DNA from: Leishmania mexicana MHOM/GT/2001/U1103
Taxonomy: Eukaryota > Euglenozoa > Kinetoplastea > Trypanosomatida > Trypanosomatidae
NCBI RefSeq assembly: GCF_000234665.1
Contig: NC_018310.1
Location: forward strand, 248,001-312,000
Reading direction: 5' to 3'
Length of the DNA stretch: 64,000 bases
Positions 1 through 10,029 of the stretch are shown piece by piece (within the stretch, counting starts at the first letter, position 1; each line of letters opens with the position of its first letter). A program made the position numbers and the translations under genes. Under the pieces are notes generated by a model that was not told the origin of the DNA, ran no database searches, and worked only from the letters and a program-made list of their open reading frames with translations.

Positions 1-1
1 G

Positions 2-127
2 AGCGCCCCCGATGTCCCCTCCGCGGCGCAGACGACGGCAGCGACGGTGTACAAGGATTACGAGTTGGTCGGCGTTGTGCGCGGCTCCGTCTTGTTCAAC
101 TCCAAGCCGGCGCGTGTCTTTCACTGA
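2..127 (+). CDS. C-terminal end of an unidentified protein (5' end outside window)
   Basis: Frame 2 is open from the window edge to a TGA at 125-127 and encodes 41 residues ending in LVGVVRGSVLFNSKPARVFH. The mix of charged, aromatic and aliphatic residues looks like a folded protein end, unlike the Arg-rich readings of the other two frames. No family can be named from so short a piece. It lies on the same strand as all later genes, which fits the tail of the upstream gene of the same polycistron. It could be a chance open frame, but the composition argues against that. Confidence 0.55.
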   Translation, partial: SAPDVPSAAQTTAATVYKDYELVGVVRGSVLFNSKPARVFH

Positions 128-233
128 GGACGCGGATTCCATGAGAGGCGTGCGCCTGTGTGCGTGTCTGTGGGAGGAGAGTCCTGGCGGGCCATGCCAG
201 ATCGGAGAGGTGGCGGCCGGCACCCTTCTGTTG

Positions 234-269
234 ATATATATATATATATAGATCTATATATAGATATAC
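234..269. repeat. TA-rich microsatellite
   Basis: Alternating TA from about 234 to 250, followed by GATCTATATATAGATATA. The second part is partly palindromic. It lies in the presumed 3' UTR or intergenic stretch after the first stop codon. Confidence 0.85.
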
Positions 270-920
270 GTGGTTATGTGCGTGCGCCACGACAGCGGCT
301 GACGTGACGACAAGCGGGGTAGAGGACGGCAACGACAAGGGGTCGCTGTCCCCATGTCGGTGGCTTCCTGCCTGCGTGCGCGCTTGCGGGACGTGGCTGC
401 CTGTCCGTTGTTCTTGCCGTGTCGCCATGGTGGCGGGGAAGGCGCACGAGCATCATGTCCTACCGGTGCTCTTCCTCACCCCGCCTCCCCCTAAGGCGTT
501 CACGCCTGCACGAAGAAGTACACACAGGCAGCTACGCAGGCATGGCTACTCCCCGCTGCGCTTGTGCGGAGCACCGAGTGGCCGCCGCCGCCTTCTCTCT
601 GGACGCCACCCCTCCCCGCTCTTAGAGAAGCGAGCCCACCTCTGTTGTCGCCTGCCGTTCAAGGGCCCGAGGGTGGACGTCGATGGTGTGAGGCTGCAGA
701 GGCGGCATCGTTCTTCTCATGTCCTTGATGCAGCGGACGTGTATGCCTTTTCTCTCTGTGTGTGTATGTGTGCTTTGCTCTTGCGCCATCCCGCCCTCTC
801 CTCCTCGCTCACTCTCTCTCCATCGTGTAGTAGTAGCCGTAGCAGCAGGGTGTGCCTTGCTCAGAAGGCACGCATCCCTCACCACACACACACACACACA
901 CAAAGCACGCTTTCGGGGCG

Positions 921-958
921 GTTTCCTTTTACCCCGTCTGCCATCTGCACCACTGCAG
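921..958 (+). promoter_or_regulatory. Putative spliced-leader trans-splice acceptor for the zinc-knuckle gene
   Basis: A pyrimidine-rich run (GTTTCCTTTTACCCCGTCTG, then CCATCTGCACCACTGCAG) ends in AG at 957-958, giving a 5' UTR of about 310 bases. A second candidate is the tract at 791-822 with AG at 829-830. In trypanosomatids the AG after a polypyrimidine tract receives the spliced leader. Which one is used cannot be decided by reading. Confidence 0.4.
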
Positions 959-1268
959 GCGCGTGCGGCGGCTGAGGCAGCCAAGAACAAGCTTGCTTCT
1001 ACACCAGCGGAAGCCCGGCGACCCCTTTGCGACGTCGGTGAGAGCTCCCGCGTTAGAGGTACCGCCCCCTTCCTACCCCTAGCACCCGCACTAGCGCGTC
1101 AACACCGGATAGTGGCAAAACCCCACGGGCTCACGCCGCCGCCCTTGGCGCTTCGGTTTTCGCCGTCGAGACACCCGCAGTGGGGCTTGGCGCTGACCGA
1201 CACCGCCGCCGTCACTGCAAGCCGGTCCTTCTCCGTACGAGACGACTGCCTTGAGTAGGTACGCTGCC

Positions 1269-4200
1269 ATGGCCACGGCCACCGCTGCTGTAGCCGCTGC
1301 ATACTCGGGACGCTGCGCCAGCGCGTGTGCAGCGCCGTCGCGAGCCCAGATATCGTCCTCCTCTCTGCGGACGGCTCCAGTAGCCTCAAACGGGACGCCG
1401 CTGCCGTGCGGTGACAGTGGAGGCAACGCTGTCCGTGCACCCTTGGCGCGTGCCGCGGCCACGATGACGGCGGCGGTTTTTCTGCCGGGCATCACCCCGC
1501 TAGATGGCGTTCTGCTCCACCGCGATGACGGCAGCCACTGGCGCATGAGCGCTTGTCGGGGCGTGGCAGGGCTGGGAGCGCTCGCCATGGCGTCGGCGAT
1601 ACGTGGAGCGTCCGCTGGCCGTCCCGCGGCGTTGCCGCTCGGGCACGCCGCGCGATATGCAAGCACCTACAAGGGACGTAGCGGCACCGGCGCAGAGACG
1701 TCCTCTCACGAGTCTTCAACGGAGTCGTATGCAGCGGCCGCCACGCACAGCCGCAGGCATGTCGCGGAGGAAAGTGGCGGCGGTGAGGCCGTGCAGACCA
1801 CCTTCGGGTCGGCGCATCACCGAGGCCGCTCAGCGTCGCCCGCCACATCTTCTCGTCCTCCGTCCACGATGTCCCGCCACGCGTCTGCTAAAGCCGCTGT
1901 GACGCGTGGCGGGGGCGGTGACAGGGTCTCTGGTGCGGCGCTCGCGGCAGCCATCATGCGACATCACCGCCTTCACACATCCCTCCACTACCTCGCCATC
2001 TCCTCTGGCGTTGAGGTACCGGAGTGCGCCGGCGGTGCCTACCACCTCCAAGAACGGCCACCACCGCGCCACAGCGCCTTTGACACCTCTGCGGCTGCTG
2101 GCAGCGGTGACCATGGCGGCTATCTCACCCGCTCCCGCACCTGTGCTAACAATGTGCGTATCTCTGTATTCCCCGCGGCATCGTTGCGGCTTGCACCCGG
2201 CACCGGCGGCGCTTCGTCCTCTTCTGCTCTCTCACCCGATGACTGGTCTTCATCCCCGTCGACGTCGTCGGCCACTGCTGCCTGCGCGTCGCCGACGGTG
2301 CTGCATCGCGATGCGGCGCACCTGCGCGCACAGCAGTACGAGCCCTTTGACCGCCTCCTGCATCGCTACCTCGAGCGTGGCCACGTGGCGTACATCACGC
2401 AGCGACTCCTTCACCACCCTGATGCCCCCGCGCCGGCCATACTCCTCGACACGATCCTGCGGCATCGGCTTCCCGCGCCGTCGTTTGTATGCCAGGCGTT
2501 ACTCGCCACGATACACACGGCTCGCCGAGATCGCAGCACAGCCGCCGCTGCGGGCTTAGCGCTGGACCGCGTTGCGGTGCGCCTGCGCACCGATGTGAAG
2601 GCCCGCCTGCTCTACCAGACTCCCCAGGTGCGGGCGCTGTTGCTGGAGGCAACACTGCAGGAGTCACTCTTCGACACCGCTGTCGATGTCGTGGCAGACA
2701 TGCCGGCTGAGTGGATCACGCCGCATGCGTGGTCGCAGCTGGTGGTGATGGCCGGGAAGTCGAAGCTGCCGCACTCGCAGCTGCTGTGGCGACTCTTGAG
2801 CTTGCGCGAAGGGGCTTCGTCGACTTCGCGGAGCTCGTCATGTGAAACGCCGACGTCTGCGCATCCCGTTTTGACGCGTGCCGGTGAGAGCGCGCTCCTC
2901 GGCGCACTGCGCCAGCGTCCACTGAGCGCTTCTCCGAGTGCTGTGCACCTCTGCGACGTGGCGGCGACGGTGGCCACCACCGCAGTGCCCGATGGGGCGC
3001 TCGACGCCCGCGCGTGCGCCACAGTCCTCGCACCTTCGAACGGTGAGCTCGGAAGTGCCGTCTTCGCCGACGCGACTGTCGCCGACGAAGAGCTGCCCAT
3101 CGACGAGGGGAGTGAGGAGAATGCGCAGCTAGCATCGGTGGGCAGCGAGGACCATCCGTCAGCTACACCGGTGACGGCGGTGGTGCCTGCAGGCAGCGCT
3201 GCAGGCGGTAACAACAGCGTTTACTGGTGCGCGGTAGGAGCGGTGGAGCTTGGCTATGCAGTGGAGCACCACAACGGCGACGCCACGCCTGCGGCGGGCG
3301 ACTTCCGGGCCTCCGGTGCAGCCGGCGCGCTCTGCAGTCACTCGTCTTTCCAAGCATTGCTGGCGGATGTGGAGCGGGAGGGAGTGCAGGAGGGCGGCAC
3401 TGTCGCAACGTCGCCGGCGACTCGGACGCGTGTACTGTGGGAGACGACAGCGCTGCGCATGATCAACTCGCGCCATGGCATCGTCTACGGCCTCAACGCT
3501 ACGATGGCGGCCCAAGTGATGCTGCGCTGCGGTGTTTCCTTCGCGGCGCAGGCCTCGCCGCTGCTGGCGTTGCACGTGCTGCGCCGTTACCTGCGTAGTT
3601 GCCATCTCCTGCGCGATCAGGTGGTGACGGCACAACGCCTGGTGGAGGCCCAGCTCGAGGCGGCAGCGGAGGACTCTAATGACAGGACCTCAAGAGCTGT
3701 CACCACCACCACCACCACGGCCTCGACGGAAAACCGGGTAAGATCACGTCACCACGGCGAGAAGGCGGCGGCCGCTGACCCCTACCCGCGCCTCTCGCGC
3801 GCTGTCATGCCACACCCCGCCCCTTTCCTGGTCTTCTTCAAGGTGATGCGTGATGCGCGCGACGTGCTGGCGCACGCCGTCTACGGTGACGAGGAAGAGG
3901 ACGACGCGGTGGCTGCGCTGTCCGCGGCGCGACGGTATCGTGGCACGGCCGCCGCTGCCGCCGGCCGGGCGCACGCGTCTCTACCGATGATGCACTGGGA
4001 GCTCGTCTGGCACGTGTTCCAGCAGCTAAATCGTGAGAATCCGCGCTGGTACACGCAGCTGGATGTGCCGGAGGCGGGCGACCTGTGTCTCGACGCGATG
4101 GAGGTGCTCTGTCACGGCGCGGATCCGTGGCTGACGCTGAACGTTGCACGTCGTGTGTCGGCCCGGCATATTATCGATGGCGTGGACATGTCGCTGTGGT

Positions 4201-7200
4201 TGCTAAATCGCTTGGACCCGTCGCACCACACTGATGAGGCCCGCGAAGTCGCGCGCAAGCTGTTCCGCTGGCTGCTCGTTGACGTTGGCGTGCACGTGCA
4301 GCCGCCGCTGCATCGCCACCTCGTCCCCGCCGCGCGAGCGCTGATCCGGCTCGGATTGCAGGAGGAGCTGAGCACCCTGTACAACGCCGTGCTCGACAAT
4401 GTCTTTCTGTTGACCTCAGAGCACCGCGACGCCTTCATTCACGTCTTGCGCGACCTCATCTGCCCCGCCTGCGCCAGCGTACTGCCGGAGGCCGACGTGT
4501 ACGTCGACCGTGCGTGTCCGAACTGCATGGCGGTCGTACCAGCGAAGGACGCCGACACCATCCCGAGTTTTCGACTCTCGGCAGAGCATGTGGAGCGACG
4601 ACGCGCACAACGCAAGCAGCGGCGACAGCGGACTCGCCAGCGGCTCTCGGCCAGTGTGCGTCGTCTGCAGCAGGGCGGCGAGGGATGGACGAGCCGCGAC
4701 GTCGCACTGTACCATCCGCCACGCGACGCGGCTGATATTCTCCGGTGGCACCTCAAGAAGCGCGACGGCACCGAGCAAGGAGGAGAGAACGGAGGGCTTG
4801 ACGTGCCGCTGTCGTCGTCGCTGCTGATGGCCACCGGTGCCGCCGCAGAGGCACCTTTAGTCCCTGGTGTCTCCGTGTCGGCCGAGTTGGCGCTGTTCCC
4901 CGTTGCAGGTGGGGCGGCGAGCGGTGTGGAGGTACTGGGTGTCCGGGCCGCCATGGAGGAGTCTTCGCGCCGGCTTGAGCTGCAGCGCGCCGTACGGCGG
5001 TACGTGCTGGCGCAGCGCGGGGTGCGCGACGTCGCAGACGACGGCGCCGCATCGCGGGTTGTCTTCGCGACACACCCAACAACTCTGCCCGTCTCTGCAC
5101 AGGCGCTGGATGCGTCGGCACACAAGTACTTATCCACGGCGGCGAACGCCGTCGCGGCAGCGGGGCCGGCATCGATGTCTGCGCAGGCTGTTGACGGCGC
5201 CTGGGTGTGCGTGTGGTGCCATGAGAACAACACCGAGTGGAGCAGTCGAGTCCAATGCAGCGCGTGCGGGGCTGAGACCGGGCCGGCAGCGCCTTGGCGG
5301 AGGTTTGCGTACGCGGCAGCGAGCGGCGATGTCATGGAAGAGCTTCGCGGACGCATGTCAAACTGCGAGGCGCGTCCAGTTGACGCGATTGTGGCCGGCT
5401 ACTTGTTGATGCTGTACCGGCGCACCTTTCAGTTGCGCGCGACGCCGGCGGATCAGGACCGTCTGCTGCGGCTGGTGGAGGTACTCTGTCGACTGCAGGA
5501 GCGCGTGCTGGCCGGCTACGTGTACACGAGGCTCATCCCTGTTTCTCAGCGGCGCCTCGGCATCCCGCTGTCCTCACTGGCTCAGGTATGTGGCCAGGAT
5601 ATGTCGCCTGCTTACCAGGCGCTGACGCAGGCAGCCCTGACCGGGCCAGACGCGGACGACATCTTCTTCAACGCCGTCCTCGGCGCGCAGACGTGCCGTG
5701 CCTGCTTTGGCCAGCACGACTGGCGCCTTTGCCCGATTTTTACCCGAAACTTTGCCACGTCGGAGTCGGCGGCCGGGGAGGGCAGTCGGCGCACCACCAT
5801 CAGCCTCAGCCCGGAGGAGAAGCAGCGCGCTGTGCTGGAGCGACTGTCGCAGCGCATCCAGCAAGCGGTCGCGTCACTGTCGCCGTCCGTCGCGGAGCCC
5901 CAACCCGAGCCAGAGCCCGCGTCGTCGTCATCTTCCCCGCCGGTGCTGCTGCCGCCGGGAAAGCCGAGTGCGCAGCTTGTCGTGGACGCCTACACGGCCT
6001 TCGTATCCTCGCCTTTCCGCGAAATCTTCGCTGAGCTGCACGCATCCGACGCGAACCGTCTGTCGCTGCTTCTGAGCCGGGTGCAGCAGTACCGCCGCGC
6101 CGCGTTCGTCCTCTGCCACGTGCCACCGCCGCAGCGCGCGACGGAGGCCTACCTGCGCATGGTGCACTACTTCAACGTCACGGAGGCGGAGGCGCTAGCG
6201 CTGCTGGAGCGGCCACCGACACCGACGGCGCCGTCCAAGGGAGCCACCACCAGCGGCAGCCGTGGCACCGCTCCCCCCACCTCGGCAGCGAGGCATGTTA
6301 ACTTTGTGCAGGTGACGCAGACGTGCTGCATGTGCCTTGACGCACGCCATGCATCACACGCGTGCCCGCGCCTGGACGAGTGGCTGAAGGGGGTACAGCG
6401 TCTGGCCCGGTCTGGCAGCGGCAGCACCAGCAGCGGTGCCGCTGGGGACTCTTCGTTGTCACCCGCTGCCGCAGCTTTACTCGACATCGAGGGCGACGCG
6501 CGCCTGCGGCGGCGACTGAAGGCGCAGGTGGACGGCTGGACCACGGCGGGACCGGAGCGGCTGCATGCCTTTTACCGGTACTTGATTGCTCACGTTGACC
6601 TTCTCCGGCCCGCGGCGTTCGTGTCTACCGGCGCTGGGCAGCAGCCCGCTCGCCGACGTGCCGACTTGGACGACCCGCTCGTGTACGCCGTGAACAAGTC
6701 GATAGCGAAGCTGTCCGCGGTGGGACAACGTAGTGGGACGTACCGCCTCTACGCACACGCGCCGGTAGAGTGCGTGTCTGCTGCGACGACGGCGGCGGTG
6801 TTGCGCATGAACGGCTTCTCGGACGAGAGTGTGCGGGTGCTGCTGACACGCGCGTCTGCTTCCTCCACCGACGGCACCACGATCGAAAGCGACAGCGACA
6901 GCTTTGCCAGCTCTCGTTGCACTTCTCTGATGCAGCACGCCCCGCTTGCGGCTCGCACGGCAGCTGTACCGGTGCGGCAGTGCTGCCTTCTCTGCTTCTC
7001 GCCCGATCACGCCTTCGTGGAGTGTCCAGAGCTGGCAGCGGCGTCGACAGAGGTGGAGCGGCTGCTGCTCGTGCTGCGCAACGTCGCCGGGATCGCCTGC
7101 GTGCACGACGGCATTGGTGCGGCGGCGGCGTACGTCTACAGCGAGTACAACCGCGGGCGGCTCTCGGCGGACATGATGCGCTCGCACCCGGAGCTTGTGA

Positions 7201-8972
7201 CGGAGCTGTTGACGTTGACGCGCCGCTGCTTCGCCACGCGCCAGCTGCACCACGGCGTGCGAGTGCTGCGGCGTATTCCAGTAGAAATGGTGCCGCCCGA
7301 CGCCGCCTACGTCGATCTCTGGCGCGCGGCTGGCCTGCCGGAGGCTGAGGTGGAGCAGAAACACGCGCAGCTGCTGGCCCTCTTGGACGCGGAGGCGGTG
7401 CGGCCGTCCATCGACCCGCTGCCACCGCGGCCGACCTACACGAACGCTTTTTTGTCGAAGCTGAGCCGCACCCTGCACGACGACTTGTGCCGGCACTGCT
7501 ACGAGCACGGCCACACCATCGCCACCTGCCCGCTCTTCCATGCGGAAGTTGGTTTCGGCCGCGACTACGTGGCCGCGTACCGCATGAGCATGATGTCGGA
7601 GCAGCTGGATCGTGCCTGGCAAGAGGCGTATTTGCTGAAGCTCGTCGACTTCTTCGCCGCGCACTACCTCTTCATGCCGTACCACATCGCAGGCGTGGCG
7701 AACGCCCTGAACGCGATTGCCTCCATGTGGAGCTTCCGCGGCGAACCGGGCATTGCGGTGCGCCATCTGCTGCGCATCCCGCCGGCCTACCGTCGCCGGC
7801 AAGCCTTCAAGCACATCCTGCACTGTCTGCGCGTGCCGACGGCGGAGATTACGAAGCGGCTGGGCGACTTCTACTTTGCCCCCGATGGCAACGCCGCGGC
7901 GGTGGAGCAGCAGCAGAAAGGTAGCGGCTCACCCAGCATAAGTAGGTACCACGCACAGCAGCAGCAGGAGGTGGTGATGGCACAGCATCTACTGTTGCCA
8001 AAGCCCGCCATTCGCGATGTGGCGCGCAGGCAGGTCTTCGATCAAATCCCGGCGGCGGTCGCGGCGCTGGAGGAGAGCGAGGAGCGCATGGCGGAGATCC
8101 GTGCCCGTCACGAGCGGCGTGGCAGTGGCGGTGGCGGTGGCGGCATCACCGCGGAGGTGCGAGAGCATCTTCTTCGCCAGCAGAAAAGCGAACAGCCGGG
8201 CCGGCGTCCTGCAGAAATCGGCGACGCCGGCTTGCCGCACGCCGCGGCATCTTTTCACGCCCCCGCGCTGCGGAACGTCATGCAGAGCGGCGACATTGCG
8301 CAACTGCGTGAAGACTTCGACCCGATTCTGTCCGAGCTGGAGGACGCCGTTGGCATGAAGCTCGGCAGCCGCCACACGCTCTTCACAAGCACCATCGACA
8401 TATTGTCCGCTGCTGCTGCGGCGACTGCCGCCTCGAGCCCAGCGCCGGCACCGCCCTCGCCATCAGCGCTCTCAAGCTCGGCTTCGCCCAGTGCCAGCAC
8501 CGGCAAGAGGAGTGGCATAAACGCGGCAGCGCCGTCATCACCAACCTTCTCGCAGGCGCTGGAGGCGGAGGTGGTGACGGAGGTGCAGACGCGCCACGCT
8601 CCACCGCGTCGCCCCGGCGCCACAGGAGACCGGTCGCACAGCTTCCGTCAGCCAAGCGCCACCAAGGCGCCCACGACTTCGTCCGCTGCCGCTGCTGCTG
8701 GTGCGGCACCGTTCTCAGAGAGGTGCCAACCTCAGGCGGGAGAGGGTGATGCTTCCAAACCCGCGGGTGCGTCTCGAGGGCGCAGCAGCGGCACCGAGGA
8801 CAACGACCGTGGCCGTGCCAACATGAGCGGCAACGGCAGCCGCGCTGGTGATGGCAGGAATGAGCGCCGCGACGCTCGCGGCTGGCACGGCAATCACGGG
8901 CGAAGCCCTCGCCATCACGGCGACCGCTCCCGCCATCACGGCAACCACCGCAATCGGAGCAGCGCTTCGTAG
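1269..8972 (+). CDS. Large multi-zinc-finger protein (C4, RanBP2-type and four CCHC knuckles), possibly mitochondrial
   Basis: This is a 2567-residue protein; the first ATG in the frame is at 1269. Seen: a C4 motif at C1065/C1068/C1083/C1086; a RanBP2-type finger with W1312 and C1314/C1317/C1330/C1333 and a conserved Asn; and four knuckles starting at C1476, C1686, C1906 and C2074. The last three fit C-x2-C-x4-H-x4-C exactly and the first has x3 before His. Each is followed by Pro. Between them lie Leu/Arg-rich helical stretches with recurring I/V-P elements (about 1421, 1614, 1999, 2166). The first ~45 residues contain Ala, Ser and Arg and no acidic residue, which could be a mitochondrial presequence. 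The C-terminal ~250 residues are low complexity and end in His/Gly/Arg repeats. Such fingers usually bind RNA or protein. A role in mitochondrial RNA processing or ribosome assembly is inference only, and I do not recognise a named gene. Confidence 0.9.
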   Translation: MATATAAVAAAYSGRCASACAAPSRAQISSSSLRTAPVASNGTPLPCGDSGGNAVRAPLARAAATMTAAVFLPGITPLDGVLLHRDDGSHWRMSACRGVAGLGALAMASAIRGASAGRPAALPLGHAARYASTYKGRSGTGAETSSHESSTESYAAAATHSRRHVAEESGGGEAVQTTFGSAHHRGRSASPATSSRPPSTMSRHASAKAAVTRGGGGDRVSGAALAAAIMRHHRLHTSLHYLAISSGVEVPECAGGAYHLQERPPPRHSAFDTSAAAGSGDHGGYLTRSRTCANNVRISVFPAASLRLAPGTGGASSSSALSPDDWSSSPSTSSATAACASPTVLHRDAAHLRAQQYEPFDRLLHRYLERGHVAYITQRLLHHPDAPAPAILLDTILRHRLPAPSFVCQALLATIHTARRDRSTAAAAGLALDRVAVRLRTDVKARLLYQTPQVRALLLEATLQESLFDTAVDVVADMPAEWITPHAWSQLVVMAGKSKLPHSQLLWRLLSLREGASSTSRSSSCETPTSAHPVLTRAGESALLGALRQRPLSASPSAVHLCDVAATVATTAVPDGALDARACATVLAPSNGELGSAVFADATVADEELPIDEGSEENAQLASVGSEDHPSATPVTAVVPAGSAAGGNNSVYWCAVGAVELGYAVEHHNGDATPAAGDFRASGAAGALCSHSSFQALLADVEREGVQEGGTVATSPATRTRVLWETTALRMINSRHGIVYGLNATMAAQVMLRCGVSFAAQASPLLALHVLRRYLRSCHLLRDQVVTAQRLVEAQLEAAAEDSNDRTSRAVTTTTTTASTENRVRSRHHGEKAAAADPYPRLSRAVMPHPAPFLVFFKVMRDARDVLAHAVYGDEEEDDAVAALSAARRYRGTAAAAAGRAHASLPMMHWELVWHVFQQLNRENPRWYTQLDVPEAGDLCLDAMEVLCHGADPWLTLNVARRVSARHIIDGVDMSLWLLNRLDPSHHTDEAREVARKLFRWLLVDVGVHVQPPLHRHLVPAARALIRLGLQEELSTLYNAVLDNVFLLTSEHRDAFIHVLRDLICPACASVLPEADVYVDRACPNCMAVVPAKDADTIPSFRLSAEHVERRRAQRKQRRQRTRQRLSASVRRLQQGGEGWTSRDVALYHPPRDAADILRWHLKKRDGTEQGGENGGLDVPLSSSLLMATGAAAEAPLVPGVSVSAELALFPVAGGAASGVEVLGVRAAMEESSRRLELQRAVRRYVLAQRGVRDVADDGAASRVVFATHPTTLPVSAQALDASAHKYLSTAANAVAAAGPASMSAQAVDGAWVCVWCHENNTEWSSRVQCSACGAETGPAAPWRRFAYAAASGDVMEELRGRMSNCEARPVDAIVAGYLLMLYRRTFQLRATPADQDRLLRLVEVLCRLQERVLAGYVYTRLIPVSQRRLGIPLSSLAQVCGQDMSPAYQALTQAALTGPDADDIFFNAVLGAQTCRACFGQHDWRLCPIFTRNFATSESAAGEGSRRTTISLSPEEKQRAVLERLSQRIQQAVASLSPSVAEPQPEPEPASSSSSPPVLLPPGKPSAQLVVDAYTAFVSSPFREIFAELHASDANRLSLLLSRVQQYRRAAFVLCHVPPPQRATEAYLRMVHYFNVTEAEALALLERPPTPTAPSKGATTSGSRGTAPPTSAARHVNFVQVTQTCCMCLDARHASHACPRLDEWLKGVQRLARSGSGSTSSGAAGDSSLSPAAAALLDIEGDARLRRRLKAQVDGWTTAGPERLHAFYRYLIAHVDLLRPAAFVSTGAGQQPARRRADLDDPLVYAVNKSIAKLSAVGQRSGTYRLYAHAPVECVSAATTAAVLRMNGFSDESVRVLLTRASASSTDGTTIESDSDSFASSRCTSLMQHAPLAARTAAVPVRQCCLLCFSPDHAFVECPELAAASTEVERLLLVLRNVAGIACVHDGIGAAAAYVYSEYNRGRLSADMMRSHPELVTELLTLTRRCFATRQLHHGVRVLRRIPVEMVPPDAAYVDLWRAAGLPEAEVEQKHAQLLALLDAEAVRPSIDPLPPRPTYTNAFLSKLSRTLHDDLCRHCYEHGHTIATCPLFHAEVGFGRDYVAAYRMSMMSEQLDRAWQEAYLLKLVDFFAAHYLFMPYHIAGVANALNAIASMWSFRGEPGIAVRHLLRIPPAYRRRQAFKHILHCLRVPTAEITKRLGDFYFAPDGNAAAVEQQQKGSGSPSISRYHAQQQQEVVMAQHLLLPKPAIRDVARRQVFDQIPAAVAALEESEERMAEIRARHERRGSGGGGGGITAEVREHLLRQQKSEQPGRRPAEIGDAGLPHAAASFHAPALRNVMQSGDIAQLREDFDPILSELEDAVGMKLGSRHTLFTSTIDILSAAAAATAASSPAPAPPSPSALSSSASPSASTGKRSGINAAAPSSPTFSQALEAEVVTEVQTRHAPPRRPGATGDRSHSFRQPSATKAPTTSSAAAAAGAAPFSERCQPQAGEGDASKPAGASRGRSSGTEDNDRGRANMSGNGSRAGDGRNERRDARGWHGNHGRSPRHHGDRSRHHGNHRNRSSAS

Positions 8973-10029
8973 GGCAACGAAACAGCATAGAGGGGAGCGA
9001 CGCCACTCAGGTGAGACCGGGGGCGCACTTTGGCGACTCTTAGGTCAGTCTACACAAACAAACACACAGGCACAGGCACAGGCACAGGCACATGTATATA
9101 TATATAGGTAGGTTAGGTAGATTAGGTAGATCGAAGAAGGTGCGCAGGCACCACCCCGTCACCGTCACCATCTTCCCTTCTCTCCGTTTATGTGTGCGAG
9201 TGTGTGTGTGTGTTTCTAACGGGAAAATAAAATCTAATCGTAAATCTCGTGTGCTTCGGTGACTCCTAACCCGAAGTCCTCCCCCCTCCCCCCTCGCCAC
9301 CACCACCACCACCGCCACCGCCACCGCACATCGACAGCAGAGCTTGCACGTGCAGCTGCAAGCATCCACACGTACGTGCACACAGAGGTATCTATGTATC
9401 TATCTATATATGCATGCGTGCGTGCGTGTGCGCGTGAGCGCGTGTGTGTGTGTGTGTGGCCTTCCTCGAACCCGAGAAAGAAAGGGGGAGGACGACGACC
9501 TCACGGCACAGAAAATTGTATGCGCGTCTCGGTCGCACTCCTCTGCAAAGGAGGCGGCGTGCACACCCCACACGCGCGCGTACCCTCCCCCCTTTCCCCA
9601 CCCCGCGTCGCCGCCGTAGCTGCGGGCTGCAGGGGTCACGGACACTCTTCCGGCACTGCCGCTCACCGTGCCGTTTCCTTTCACTGACCACCGACTTGCC
9701 TCCATCTCTCCCTGTGCTCCTTCACGGTGTCACGACGCACGCACACCCACACACTCGTTCGTCGACTCGGTTCATCATTGTCATCACTCACTCTCTCTTG
9801 CTTCCACGCGCACGTGCAGTCTCTCTCGTCTTCTGCGACTCTCCTCCCCATCACCATCACCAACACCCCCGCGGCTGCCGCTTGCACGACAACCGTCCGG
9901 TACCCATCACAGTCGTTGCCTTCCCTTCCCTTCCCTCTGACCAGATCTCTTGCCATCTCTGCCTTCTCTCCCACTCCCCCTCACTCTCCCCCCACTCTCC
10001 CTCCCCCGCCACCACTTTGGTACGCCGCA
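8973..10029 (+). other. Spacer between the zinc-knuckle gene and the C2-ankyrin gene
   Basis: No gene seen. It contains four GGCACA-type units (about 9069-9092), a TA run (9094-9106), a TTAGGTAG-type repeat (9107-9129), GT runs near 9197-9212 and 9440-9458, and many C/T tracts. The last 130 bases are strongly pyrimidine-rich, as expected before a trans-splice site and start codon. Confidence 0.6.
9918..9944 (+). promoter_or_regulatory. Putative trans-splice acceptor for the C2-ankyrin gene
   Basis: A clean pyrimidine tract (GCCTTCCCTTCCCTTCCCTC) is followed by the first AG at 9943-9944, giving a 5' UTR of about 86 bases. No other AG occurs between it and the ATG. Confidence 0.5.

Larger units (their letters stand above)
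128..1268 (+). other. Spacer: 3' UTR of the previous gene and 5' UTR of the zinc-knuckle gene
   Basis: No convincing coding frame was found. The spacer holds a TA-rich repeat (234-269), a CA repeat (883-902) and two C/T-rich tracts ending in AG (about 791-830 and 921-958) that could serve as trans-splice acceptors. Confidence 0.6.

Noticed and set aside
1251..1268. Upstream extension of the zinc-knuckle frame beginning with TTG
   Set aside because: TTG is not a usual nuclear start in trypanosomatids, and an ATG follows six codons later at 1269.
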